Below, piece by piece: positions 34,363 through 45,281 of a DNA stretch of 64,000 nucleotides. Each line of letters begins with the position of its first letter. The first letter of the stretch is position 1. Under the pieces are notes generated by a model that saw only the letters and a list, made by a program, of their open reading frames with translations, was not told the DNA's origin and searched no databases. Both the position numbers and the translations under genes were made by a program. Source of the DNA: Moniliella sp. 'wahieum' (Eukaryota; Basidiomycota; Moniliellomycetes; Moniliellales; Moniliellaceae). The stretch covers positions 62,001 to 126,000 of the forward strand of contig RSEE01000082.1 in assembly GCA_003971905.1 (NCBI GenBank), in the 5' to 3' direction.

Positions 34363-35605
34363 ATGTCCTCGATCGCCATCAAGAACTCTGACTTTGGCCT
34401 GTCGTACGCCGGCCATCCTGTGCCCGGCACGGTGCAGGAGCAGCCGGAGAGCGCCGTTGCTCCTGCGTCCGATCCAACTTCCTCACTCGGGCTTGACCCT
34501 GCGCAACCGCAGCGTCGTCCCCCGCTGTGCATGTACTCTGGTTCCGACGGCTTTGTCTCGCCGTGGCAGCTGGTCCCCTCGGGTCCTTTGCCGTACATGG
34601 TGTGGGCGCCGTCGTGGTCGAGGCGACTGCTGTCGAAGCCCGCGGCCGCATTTCGCCACAAGATCTAGGGCTGTGGAAGGACGAGCACGTGGAGGGTCAT
34701 GCGAGTTTGGTCCGCACGCTCAAGCAACTTTCGCCTTCCGTCACGGTCGGTGTGCAGTGTTGGCCCATGCGGGTCGTAAAGCCAGCTGCTGGGCACCTAC
34801 CTGGGCAGGGCCCAAGTCCAACAGTGTGTACCCTACCAACGCCGAAGGCGGGTGGGAAGATAATGTGGTAGGCCCTTCCGACGTGGCCTATGCACCCGAC
34901 TGGATTCAGCCCAAGCCGCTGTCGCTGCAAGGTGTGGCGGAGGTGAAGCAAGCTTGGCTCGACGCTGCTGACCGCGCGTTCGCAGCGGGCTACGACTTTG
35001 TTGAAGTCCACTCGGCACATGGGTACCTTCTCTCCTCCTTCCTTTCTCCCTTGAGCAACAAGCGTACCGACCAGTACGGCGGCAGCTACGAAAACCGTAT
35101 TCGGCTCCTGTTGGAGATTGTCACGGAGATCCGGACCAAGTACCCGACCAAGAGCGTCTGGGTCCGCGTTAACGGCACAGACTATGCCGAGGAGCTGGAC
35201 GAAGCGTCCTGGACATCAGAAGAGTCCGCGGCGCTCGCACCGATCCTCGCGGATGCAGGGGTGGACGTACTGGACGTGTCAGCTGGCGGTAACACCCCGC
35301 GCCAAAAGTTGCCCGTTTACTCCTTTGCTTCCGGCCCGGGCTACCAGGCGTACTTGGCCGAGGCGGCGACCAAAAAGCTCGCCGAAACGGGCAAGGCGGA
35401 CAAACTCGTGGTGGGCAGCGTGGGCTTGTTGGAAGGCGGCGCGTTCCGGGCGACGTGGCAGAACAAGTGTTGGAGAAGAAGCAAGCGCAACTGATTTGTT
35501 GGGCGCGGGATGATGAAGGACCCAGCTTGGCTCGAGCATGCCGCACTCGCCTTGACCCAGAACAAGGTGCGTGTGACGGGCGTGGCAGAGTACGAGTATG
35601 TTTAA
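34363..35605 (+). CDS. NADH:flavin oxidoreductase, old yellow enzyme family (YqjM-like)
   Basis: An FMN-dependent TIM-barrel ene-reductase acting on activated C=C bonds, probably cytosolic. ATG at 34363 (MSSIAIKNSDFGL). The active-site cysteine block PLCMYSGSDG is at about 34526. VVVEATAVEARGRISPQDLG is at about 34615. LAHAGRKASCWAP follows after a frame break near 34760. The flavin/substrate block VEVHSAHGYLLSSFLSPLSN, then RTDQYGGSYENR, is at about 35000-35100, and DVLDVSAGG near 35270. The C-terminus MMKDPAWLEHAALALTQNK is recovered in a third frame, ending EYEYV at 35605. The Cys in MYSG and the HxxH pair place it with the thermophilic-like (YqjM) class rather than yeast Oye1. Two to four frame breaks are present. 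Confidence 0.9.
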
Positions 35606-36139
35606 GAAGTTGGACGAGCGCGCGGCCCGGGCGGCAGCGGCCGAGGCTAAGAAGTAAAAGGTACTCCTCGTACTACGCGGCATACTCTATGACAACCCCG
35701 ATCGATGCTCATGATGCGGATGCAATGAATGGCACACTGGACCGCACGCAGGCGTTTGTTGGTTGTGGAGAGCAAGTGACTAGGGAGGAGAAAGAGACGT
35801 GTGGCAGAGGATAACAAAGGCCGGGCCCTGATCGGTGGGTGGCTTCTTGCGCGCAAACACACACACGGGATGTACGTGTTGGAAGGGAGGCGGAGAGGCA
35901 TCGTTGTGAAGGGCCGTGGCCCAAGGGGTTAGCAGGCCGAGCAGAAAAGAGCCTAAGGGAGATGCACGGTAGGAAAGCCCTCCCGTTGCGGACCAACGGA
36001 ACCAACTTAGAATTTCGTCTCGCACGCAGAGTTAATCTCCGCGGGGTGGGTGGCCACAATTACATAAGATGGGTGGGCGGCCCAAACCTAGTGCTGTGGG
36101 AACAGGCCTGTGCGGGGCCGTGTGGGCTGACTAGTGGGT
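35606..36139. other. 3' flank of the oxidoreductase; no gene recognised
   Basis: Frames on both strands are short and unconserved. Confidence 0.35.
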
Positions 36140-36520
36140 GACTGCTGCCCACCCGCTTGCGTGGCCTGGTCGTGGCCGGTGGGCACTGGGCGGACGGGAT
36201 AAAACAGCCGTCCAGCACTTGCCTTCCTCCCTCTTTCCCCCCCCACTGCCCAGCCCAGGCGCCCCCCTCCACGCTTTTGTCCTGGCCGTGGCGCCCACGG
36301 GGGCATGTGTGGAGCACGACATCCCGTCGATGCACATGCACCCCTCCCACGGCCAGGACAAGAGCGGGCACCGGCTCTTGTCAAGGCGGTCGGGGCCAGG
36401 TGGTGGCTCCACGCGGGTACGGGGTGAGGATTTGGGTACTTTGCCCGCCCCTCCTGTCGGCGCTCCCACGGGCAAGACAACTCACCCCTCGTCCCGTACC
36501 CGCGGGGGCCACGACCTGCG
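36140..36520. repeat. Cluster of inverted repeats (possible structured RNA or element)
   Basis: The strongest hairpin has arms at 36274-36291 and 36347-36364 (TTGTCCTGGCCGTGG against CCACGGCCAGGACAA, 17 of 18 paired). A second pairing lies inside its loop (GGGGCATGTG against CACATGCACCCC). Further arms are TGCCCACC/GGTGGGCA (about 36148 and 36178) and CGCGGGTACGGG/CCCGTACCCGCG (36413 and 36493). Both strands are also open as frames of 110-170 codons without a known domain. Confidence 0.6.
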
Positions 36521-36929
36521 TTTGGTTGGGATGATTAAGCAAGACGGGCAAGGTTTGAACACATCGGCTGGGACAACACTTGTCTCGGTACAAGCAACTT
36601 TGGAAACGTACGGCGTATGCAAGGGGAGCAGCGGGAGTGCTGGCTCGCGTTAGCAAGAGCAAGAAATGGTGATGGGTGCCCAGGTGCTACGCTACGTGCG
36701 GCATTTGTTTTGTCCGACTGCCGAACCGAAACGAAAGGTGGCTAGTTGGCGTTTGCCGCGCGTGGTGGTGGTTTGGGTGGGTGGTCGTGAAGAATCGTCA
36801 AGACGATGATTTCGGGGGTTTGCTGGTTTGCCCTGGCCTTTTCGTTCACGAGGAAAAGCGTTAAAAAACCAGTTGTCGAATCGGGGTACTATGCGACTGT
36901 ACCCCCCTCCCTGTTGATTGGTTGCGGTA
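36521..36929. other. No gene recognised
   Basis: Between the inverted-repeat cluster and the minisatellite. The frames present are short. Confidence 0.35.
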
Positions 36930-37362
36930 TCCAGCGCGCCAAGATGGACTTGGCCCGAAAAACCCTGGTTTACGCACTGCGAGTGCTTGTGAGGTTGGGG
37001 GTGATCCTGCGCGCCAAGATGGACTTGGCCCGAAAAAACCCTGGTTTACGCACTGCGAGTGCTTGTTAGGTTAGGGGTGATCCCGAAAAACCCTGGTTTA
37101 CGCACTGCGAGTGTGTGAGGTTGGGGGTGATCCTGCGCGCCAAGATGGACTTGGCCCGAAAAAACCCTGGTTTACGCACTGCGAGTGCTGTGAGGTTGGG
37201 GTGATCCTGCGCGCCAAGATGGACTTGGCCCGAAAAACCCTAGTTTACCGCTCGTGTTTGGACATTGGATCCAGAGCTGGTTGTGGCAGTGCGACTGCCG
37301 GTGAAGAGGTTGCGGGTAATCCTGCGTGCCAAGATGGACTTCTGGCCCGAAAACCCTTGATG
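36930..37362 (+). repeat. Minisatellite, ~72-75 bp unit, six copies
   Basis: Each unit carries GCGCGCCAAGATGGACTTGG, CCCGAAAAAACCCTGGTTTA and CGCACTGCGAGTGCTTG, then GGTTGGGGGTGATCCT. Units begin near 36930, 37003, 37079 (internally deleted), 37129, 37203 and 37318. Most copy differences are in A-run length. Confidence 0.9.
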
Positions 37363-38066
37363 AGGCAATGAAGCCTGTTTGCACCACGATCGGTGCTTGA
37401 TTGATGCGATGCTGATCGCATCTGAGTGAATGTGAGGGAGGCGACCGATTGTCCTGCCTCCCTCTTGACCCCCCTCCTTTTGTGTGGACTACTGAGTTGG
37501 TTCTCCTGGACCCCAAACCGCTACCTTCCTTTCTCGACTACGATGTGGTCGTGCGGATGGTAAGCTGTGCCCCCAAACCGTCAGAGTGCTCAAAACCAAT
37601 GAAAGTTCCTCCTTTGAGGTGGAACCTGCTCCCCCCCGCCGTCTCGCCGTCATCCAATGGTTCCCTGTACCCTTCGATTTTTTCAAGAGACGTTGTCCGC
37701 CCCTGGTGCCTCGGCTCGGTCCAGCGACCGTGCTGACATTGTGGGCAGCTGGCCTCGTTCTCCTTGCCCCTTTCCTCGTCTTGCCTCCCCCAGTCCAACT
37801 GGGAGGGGGTTTTGGCTTCCTGTACTGCTCTTCTCTGTTGAGTTGAATCAATAGGAGACGTCCGTTGCTCCCGGGCGTTTCTGTTGGGACGTCTTTCCCC
37901 CCCCCATCATCCATTCTGCTGTAACGTCGCTGCATAGGTTCTATAGCTTGGGAATGGTCTAGCCTTTCCTATGAACACGACCAGTGGGAACGGGGGGAAC
38001 GGTAGTTGAGACGTTGAGGGCCAGGGCAAAAAGAGCAAGCATTCTCTGCTCAGAAGAGATGATTTC
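37363..38066. other. No gene recognised
   Basis: A minus-strand frame of 148 codons (37935-37489) is basic and unconserved. It could be a hypothetical gene, but I cannot support it. Confidence 0.3.
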
Positions 38067-39292
38067 TTAGAGGGATGGGTATGGACAGGGTCGTTTGGAT
38101 CGTCGGCTAGACGAGCAGCAACAGATAGGCGTTTGGAAAGTAGTGCTGGTCCGCGCCAGGGCCGAGAGGGCGACAATAGCAAGAAATGTAAATGGCCCGC
38201 GCGGTAGAGGGCCGCGACGCCTTCCGTTGCGACGATCTGGCGTCCCAGGGCCCAAGGTGAGTATGAGGCCCCGGCTCCTGCTGCGGCTCCGGCCCCGGCA
38301 CTCGCCGGGGCGCTTGGTCTTCTTCTTCCCGTGGTACCAGCGGACGAGGCGATTGGATCCCGAGGGCAAGTGGGTCAGTGGCGAACCGGACAAAGAGCGT
38401 GTGAAGCGGACGAGAAGCAGAGTGAGAAGCAGATTGACCGCCATCACGCACACAGGTCCATCTCTTCGGACCACGCTCGCTCCGACTCCGACACGAATCC
38501 CACTCCCACTGGCTGGGCCACTGGGCCAAAACGAGGCAAGCCGACTTGCGTCGCAGCCAGAGCGAGGCAGGACAAGCCCAGCTCCAGTACGAGGCCACAC
38601 CACCGCCCCGTTGCGCCCGCAATGCCGAACCTGAACCTAATGGCAGCGGGGGCGAGCTGGGCGCGGACCAAGTTGCGTCCCAAGGTTTGGGTATGCGCAC
38701 CGCACTGTCCGACGCAAAAAGTATAGCCCTTCGTACCGCATACAAGCGCGAGGGAACGTGCAGCGAAGCCAGGAGCTGCACTACGAATAGGACTTGGCCC
38801 CATGTTGGCATAGTCCAGCCGAACCGCGCCATGACCAAGCTCCAGGCTGCCAGGCGGAGTATCCCGTACCCCCCCCCGAGTCGTACAGCACCTTTCCCCC
38901 GCCCCCGCTTGCCCAGCGGCACCACGTGTACGCGCGCTGGGATTGGGAGTGGGATTGGAATTGGGATTGGAATTGGAATTGGGATTGGGATTGGGATTGG
39001 GATTGGGATCGGGATTGGGATTGAGATTGGGATTGGGGTTAGAGTTGGAGTTGGGACGGGGACTGGGACGTGGGCCGGCGAGAGAAGTAGCGAGCATGGT
39101 GCCGACCCTTGGTGGTGGGTGGGGAGGAGGTGCATAGCTAGCTCGAACACGCACGATGGTTGTTCGGACCGGTTCGAGCACGAGCACGAGGACGAACGCG
39201 AGGCCGGCCAGGACCTTGGCCCGGTCCGCGACCGGAAGCGTATCCAGCCGTACTAGTGCGTCGTGCACCCAGCCAAGTGGGGCGGGGAGCAT
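38067..39292 (-). CDS. Unrecognised multi-pass membrane protein with an Asn-Pro repeat tract
   Basis: ATG at 39292 (MLPAPLGWVHDALVRLDTLP) is followed by a membrane helix (AKVLAGLAFVLVLVLEPV). A tract of alternating Pro-Asn/Ser-Asn comes next, then further hydrophobic segments: LRLAAWSLVMARFGW, WGQVLFVVQLLASLHVPSRL and MAVNLLLTLLLVRF, and a C-terminal FTFLAIVALSALAR near 38150. The segments change frame at several points. The block AVRIPKPWDATWSAPS faintly recalls fungal wax-synthase-like MBOAT proteins, but the diagnostic residues are not visible, so I leave it unnamed. Confidence 0.45.
38936..39060 (+). repeat. (GGGATT)n hexanucleotide array within the membrane-protein gene
   Basis: About 20 units of GGGATT/GGAATT on the plus strand encode alternating Pro/Ser-Asn on the minus strand (PNPNSNSNPN type), just after the first membrane helix. 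Confidence 0.85.
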
Positions 39293-39760
39293 GGTGAGAT
39301 GGGGCTGTGGGTGAGAAGGTGGGAAGGTGTGGAGGTGCGGATGTGAGAAGGTGAGAAGGTAGCTAGCGTACGGTGGTACGTGTGCATCGGAGGCATCACG
39401 TGCATCACGCACCAGCCACCGACTGATTGGATTGAATATGAACTCGTCCGCCCGTCCAAGTGGTTCGGTGGTTAAGGAATTGTTCTGCCGCCTTGCTATA
39501 CGCTCTTCGGTCTGTGGCCCCAACTGAGTGACTTCCCACGCACCTCGCCAGCTAGATCCCCTCGTTCGCCGTCTTGTCCATTCGCTTCGCTATTCTACCC
39601 TGCCCCAGCACAGCACCTGTCTACATAAATCTACCTCAATGTACGTCAATGGCACCCCATTACATCACATCGCATCGCATGTATCGCATCGCATTGGCTT
39701 TCCCTGCCTTGGTGCCCACCTCGCACCCACACGACAGACGCAGACGCATCCCCACCGGGT
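39293..39760. other. Intergenic between two minus-strand genes
   Basis: GGTGAGAAGGTG-type short repeats lie at 39310-39360 and CATCGCATCGCATG-type repeats at 39663-39695. No gene is recognised. Confidence 0.4.
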
Positions 39761-42505
39761 TCACCTCACCTCAACCGCCCGCGTCGCACGCCTCGCCTCG
39801 TCACGTAAGAACGCCATGACCTGAGCGGAGGACCAAGCGTCAGGTCCAGCCGGGCGGACAAACCACTGACCTGCGCCCGGGACATCGACTTTGGTCAAGA
39901 AGCGCGGGGCCAAACGAACGAGCATGTCGAGCGCCGCCTCGGCGTCAGAGGGGGTAGCAGGGGAATGGGTACCAAGTGCCGTTTGGGCCGTAGCCAAAAC
40001 CTCGCGCGCAGGTTTACGTGTTCCGCTCCCTGTGCGTCCGAGCGCGCCCAGGCCAAGTGACGACGGCGCAAACAGCGCTGCGAGCGAGGCGGCGACACTA
40101 GGCAGACGCGATAAGATGGACGTTTCTCTAGGTCCGGAGTGGGATGCGGACGCGCTCGGACGCGCTTGTGCCGCAGCTTGTTTCGCTCGGATACGTTCGG
40201 CCAAACTCGCCCCGCGCGCAGCGGCGTTGGCTCGGGTCAACGCTGGGCCCGCAACGGAGGCGGAAGCCTTGGTTGGACTGGCGGGGCTGGTTGGATTGGT
40301 GGAGCTTGTGTGCGTGGCAGGGCTACTGGGGGGAAGATGGGCACGGGCACGGGCAAAGCGGGGAGGGGCAGGGATGTCTTGCAACGCCTTGGGCGGGTCG
40401 AGCATCAAGGAGGGCAATTGAGCTCTCGGCACGGGCGGAACGGAGGCTAAGTTGTATCCTGGTGGCCAGGCGTGGAGGACAGGGCCTGTGGTGGATACGG
40501 GGTCGGTTCCCATGACGGAAGGTAACAATACCGGGCGCTTTTCCGCGCGTTTCCCCGTCGAACGGGACCGGGGGACGCGGGCGAGAAGGGAGCTGAAGCG
40601 ACCAAGGTGGAGGTGGAGGAAGCGAGCGAGGGCGCCAACGTCGAATGGGTGTCCTGTGGCGCCTGGGCCGGTAACGTCGCTTCAAATTGTTGCATTGCCC
40701 TGCGCTTCAACCGAGCCGACACGGTCGCCCTGCGCGTCTCGACGCCCATTTGCCATTGCGCCGTAAGCGCCATCAAGTCTGTTGGTTTGGGTAGTGTCCT
40801 GCGCCCGAGGCCGACGGGGACGGGGAGGAAGATCGTTGCAACGGGTCCGGCACCGAAGGGCCGCTAACGGTACCTCCAACCCCAACGCCCAATCGTACGT
40901 GCCACAGGCAACTTGGTCCGTTCCAAAACGAATCCCATTCCGGCCAGCTCGTCCAGCTGGCCGGCAGGCGGGTCAGACAGAGGTGCATGGCCTGCCAGTC
41001 GAGGCGGGCTTGGCCATTGGTCCAGAGCCAGGCAAGTTGGGCCAGCTGTACTTTTCCCAGTGCACGCGGGCGGGAGGAACGAGTGGGACATTGTCGAACG
41101 AGGTGTTGCAGCATACTGTAGTGAACCGCACGATGCAATCGGACAACGGTACCTTTGGGACGCTCCACCCGCTCTACCGAGCCCGAGTGGGAAGCGGTAG
41201 CCAAACGCGACACGAGCGAGGTCTCCACCCCTCGTGGAGCTCCAACAAGGCCTCGTAGTGCGGCGGCAAGGCCAGTGCTGGACCAAACGTATGAATCGGT
41301 GGTGGAAGGGACGCATTTTGTCGCTGCAGCGCCTCGGGAGGGTCGGTGTGCTCTTGGAACGGATTAGCAGAGGCAGAGGTATCCCCACATTCTTTCCCGG
41401 TAAAGGAATGTAGAACGCCTTCTCCATAGGTTCTCGGTCCCTGTCCATACGGGCCTTTTTACGCGGCAGGCGCAGAGAAACGAGCACTCTTGCGGGGCGT
41501 GCAAACAGGCGCATTGGCCATGGCCAATTGCTCACGTACCTTGCGCGGGGTAATGATATCCTCGTCGTCCCACTCCTCCTCCTGCGGCGGGAGTAAGCCA
41601 TACGGAGCTCCGGCACCGGTTGGGGCTCCTCCGCCTCCGCGCGAGCTGCCCGCGCAATGGCCGCAGATGGAAGAAGGGCAGGATTCGGAGCGGGAGTAGG
41701 GATGGAGGTAGGAGTGGGGGACGCCTGCCGGCCAGTGGGACCGGGACGAGCGACGAAGAGCGGAGAGGTGGATGCGCTGGCCTGGCTCTTGCCACTCTCA
41801 GGGACGACGCGGACGCTTGCGCCTGCGCCGGGGGTGAATCCAAACACGGTACGGGAACGGGTGGAGGAGCCCGCGGAGCCGGGGGTACGGGCGGTAGCAG
41901 TAGCGGCAGTGGACGAGGGCGTGTCGAGTTCGGGGACAAACTCAGTTGCGTCCAGGTCAATGTCCGTATCCGATTCGTCTGCCTCGGACTCAGCGAGGCC
42001 GGGGAGGAGCATGGTGCGTGGCGTGGGGCGGCGGTGAGGGCGCGGCGGGGGGTCGTGGAGGCGGCGCTGCTGGCAGGCGAGCGGGCGTGGCGGGGAGAGA
42101 TGCGGAGGTAAAGCTTGCGTGTGTCCGGATCCTCGCGCACCGACACGGCGGCGGCGTGCCCAGGGGCTCCAGCAGCTCCAGGGGGCCCTCGTCGTGCGAC
42201 TGGGCATCGCGGTGGTCGCTGTCGGACGGGTGCGGAGAGCGGGAGGGGGAATGGGCGGGCGCGGGCGCGGGCGCGGGAGCGCAGCGGCGTGGTCGATGGC
42301 CGGGCGCTCGTCAGCTCGCGGGACGGCGGAGGCCAGCGTCGTCGCTGGGCTTGGGGGCGCGGGCGGAGGCGGGCGCGGGCAGAGTCAGAGCGGGGCGAGA
42401 GGCGGCAGAGAAGTACGCGCCCAGGTCGGCGTGCTCGCGGTGGGCGGGCATGCCGGGGACGTCGACGTCGGTGGTGGCACCAGCCCAAGCCGAAGCGGCG
42501 GCCAT
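39761..42505 (-). CDS. Cdt1-like DNA replication licensing factor
   Basis: Cdt1 loads MCM2-7 with ORC/Cdc6 in G1. The C-terminal winged helix is clear between about 40300 and 39780: SLAERIRAKQAAAQ, SILSRLPSVAASLAALF, then SDAEAALDMLVRLAPRFL and QWFVRP, ending at 39761. The middle domain is partly visible at about 41160-40990 (VRLHRAVHYSMLQHLV, LAQLAWLW). Upstream is a disordered Ser/Pro/Thr-rich N-terminus with TPGSAGSSTRSRTVFGFTPG and EEEWDDEDIITPRKVREQL. ATG at 42505 gives MAAASAWAGATTDVDVPG, then EHADLGAYF, which resembles a PCNA-interacting motif with His in place of Gln. Several frame breaks occur (about 42311, 41500, 40870). The identification rests on the C-terminal domain. Confidence 0.65.
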
Positions 42506-43430
42506 CGACAGCAGAAACGAGCAGGCAAGCCCAGGCCACTACCGCCCCCGCCTGCCGCCTGTGCTGCACGCGGCCCCCGCACCCCCAGTGTGCTGCAGCG
42601 TAGATGCTCATCTCTCTGCAGCCCGAGTTCCGCGCGTTTCAGGTCCGCACACTGCCCCCCCGCTAGGGTTACGCCTGCGCACGCGCCCATTTAATTTCCA
42701 CCGCCTTATCGCCATCTGTCTAACCTTACGCCTTTGTTCGCAACCAACACGATCATAGCATTCTCCCAATTGCATTCTTTCCGCCAGCCCGGTGTGCCAG
42801 CCCCACCACGACCGAATGTGGACGAGGCGATGAAGAACGGGCACGGCAGAGGTGCCGTGGTCGAACAAAATATACGTTTTGCTTTCCTCGGTGCCAGCAA
42901 CAATTACGTGCTTCGAGCTCACTGATAGACAGATTCAGATTCAATGGCCTCCATCAGCCCCTCTGACCCTGTGCCTCTCCTCGCTCAACAAGTACTGACA
43001 AGTGTGGTGAAATATACTATGTCTTCTTTCTCGCTTGAGCACACTTTTTTGGCTTTTGCCCAGCACCCAATGCAAGCTTGGTTCTCATGGCTGCATGAGG
43101 TTGTGCGGCAGGGCGATCTACAGGCCCGTACACTCCGGCGTCCCGGAACCTTAGGGGAAACCTACATCACAACGAGATCCCGCTGTAGAGAGGAGGGAGA
43201 CGGAACTGCCAGCGCCATCATGCATGCAGCTGATCACGCATCACGCATCGCGCTGTTCTATCCGACTCTCCCCTATGTTCTGCTCCTAGCGGGCTCCTCT
43301 TTGGAATAGATCCATCACCTCCTCTCTCTCTCTCCTTCTCTCCGTAGGCTTTTGTCCTCGCTTGAACGGTAAACAGTGGTTTCGATCCGGTCTCTCGCAT
43401 CGTTCCACGCCTCGGTTCCGGTTCGCCCTC
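42506..43430. other. Upstream of the Cdt1-like gene; no gene recognised
   Basis: Several short open frames on both strands (for example 42944-43309 plus) show no family features. Confidence 0.4.
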
Positions 43431-44265
43431 TTTGTCACGGCGGACGTTGCCAGGGGCCCGCCCCGGAGGGTTTAAGGGGTACAATCCCTTGGAGGTCCTA
43501 AGGACGACTCACGGTAGTTACGCGCTTGAGCTGGTTGGTGGGTCCCCTGCGGAGCTAGGACAAGGAGAGGCCTCTCGGCGTATAGCAGAGGCGGCTGCAA
43601 GTGTGGCAAGGCTGCTTAACACCGCTTGGGCGGCAGTAGCGTGTCTGAAGCCTTTCGGGCTCAGGAGAAGGGAAGGCAGCGGAGGACCCACGCTGCTGAA
43701 CTGAGGCTGGGCTGAGACTGGGAGCGGCGTGGCGAAGGACAGTATCACACGGGGCTTAACTGGGCTGGACCGAGGCGCGGCACAAGGAGGGCTCACGCGG
43801 GCGGGGGGAAACTAGGAGTACTGAGGACTGAAGGCGAGGGCTGGCGATCTACGCCGGGAGTAGAAAGGCGACTAAGAGCGGGAGGAGTTGCCTGTACTGA
43901 ATCGATTGGCGAGGAGTGGGCAGGAGGTGAAGAGAATCAACAGGCGGGAAAGGACGAAGATGGGGGGTGACGAAGGGACAAGATGGACCGTGGGGGAAAG
44001 CCACGAGCCATTGCTAACAGGCAGGGGGACTAAAAGACCGCGCGCAGGCCAGCAGGCCTCGTGTACATTCCTTTCTCACTGCTTGCTCTGTCCTCTTCGC
44101 CACCCCCTCTCCTTCCCCCTTCCCCTTCTTCTCGCTCACCTCGTTACTTGATTACTACTCGCTGATCGTCTGTGGTTTAGAGACTAGGTGTCTCCAGGTC
44201 AGAGCCTTCACGCGTCGCTACACTAGCTTTCACATCTCCGAATCACCCTTAACGTACTCAACCAC
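43431..44265. repeat. Dispersed-element fragment and spacer
   Basis: GGGTTTAAGGGGTACAATCC and CTTGGAGGTCCTAAGGA at 43469-43505 occur inverted at 50556-50508 and in diverged form at 8290-8340. The downstream part is GA-rich and carries no recognisable gene. Confidence 0.55.
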
Positions 44266-44460
44266 CACACCCGTTGGATTGGTGGATGATTGATTTACTC
44301 TGATCTACTGCCTCATTCCTACTGTAGCTTGCTCCTATATGTGGATCCGCTCCCGCGGCTGCGCCCACGCCCTGCGGTCCGCTTTAACAAACTCTGACTC
44401 CGAACGAAATAGTGGATCAATAATGATATATTGATCCACCATCAATCATCTCACTCTTGA
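44266..44460 (-). repeat. Repeat A, inverted copy
   Basis: The reverse complement of this segment matches 16115-16262. The retroelement 3' tail (CTTAAG, GGGACAGGG, GCTACG) adjoins it at 44460-44520, as at the first copy. Confidence 0.8.
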
Positions 44461-44890
44461 CCACGTCCATTTCATTGACAGAGCTTAAGGCTGGGACAGG
44501 GGGAACGCTACGTCTAAACCTAACCGTTCATCTTGCGGGGGTTACTTGGAAGCGCCACCAAGATTAAGGAACCAGGGGGATCGCCAGGATATCAGGACCC
44601 TCCGGCTCACGCCATCCGGTCCCGTACCCTAGGAAGCGCGTGTGGACACGGATGAACGTGGTTGACATCCGAGCGAGAAACCATTTCCACTGCGCAACTT
44701 CCATATCGGACTCGGGGTTGCCCTCGGCTGTGGCCGGACGGCGAGCACGCGCGGGGGGCATCTTGGAAAATTGGGAAAAAAATGGGTGGGTGGGGTGGGG
44801 CGGCTGGGGTTGCTGACCCGAGGTGAGATGGGGTGTGGGCGGGGCAGCTGGTGCTGCTGACCCGGTTTGGTTTTGGTGTGGCAAAAACCT
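44461..44890 (-). mobile_element. Internally deleted retroelement remnant
   Basis: Reading on the minus strand, the gag-like start (MPPARARRPATAEGNPESD) is joined after 24 residues directly to WKWFLARMSTTFIRVHT and then to the 3' tail. The reverse transcriptase region present at 14430-15997 is missing. The 5' side continues into the flank shared with OPT copy 1. Confidence 0.7.
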
Positions 44891-45281
44891 TTTAGCTTGG
44901 CGGTTGTGGGCTCAACCTGTAGGAAGGGAATTGCTTTGGATGCCGATGGTATTCATTCAGGCTGCATGGATGGTGCCTTATCTTATACCAGAGAAAGGAG
45001 AAGCTATCACACGGTAAACCACGCGTGATGAGGGGAAAGAGACACAAGAGGGGCCAAGGAAGATGTAGAACAGGGTCATACCCACATCCAGTGTGTGCGT
45101 GACCCGTCACCCTCGATGCCCAAGAAAGAGAGAAGAACGCACAGAGAGACAGATGGGAGGACAATTCTGATGCCATCGCGATTGGATGGGCAGATAGAAA
45201 AAAAAAGGCAGAGGGGGAAAGGAATCCGTCGTTGACGCTGCGATCAGCCGACGGGCTCCAGCTCTATTTGCAAGGAGACAA

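Noticed and set aside
36088-36653. Overlapping open frames in the hairpin cluster as genes
   Set aside because: The frames are explained by the palindromic GC-rich sequence and carry no domain or start context.
36936-37362. Direct repeats with spacers as a CRISPR-like array
   Set aside because: There are no unique spacers; the whole unit repeats, which makes it a minisatellite in a eukaryotic genome.
39455-39530. Possible tRNA (GTCCAAGTGGTTCGGTGGTTAAGG resembles a D arm)
   Set aside because: No T-arm with a TTC loop and no acceptor pairing could be found on either strand.
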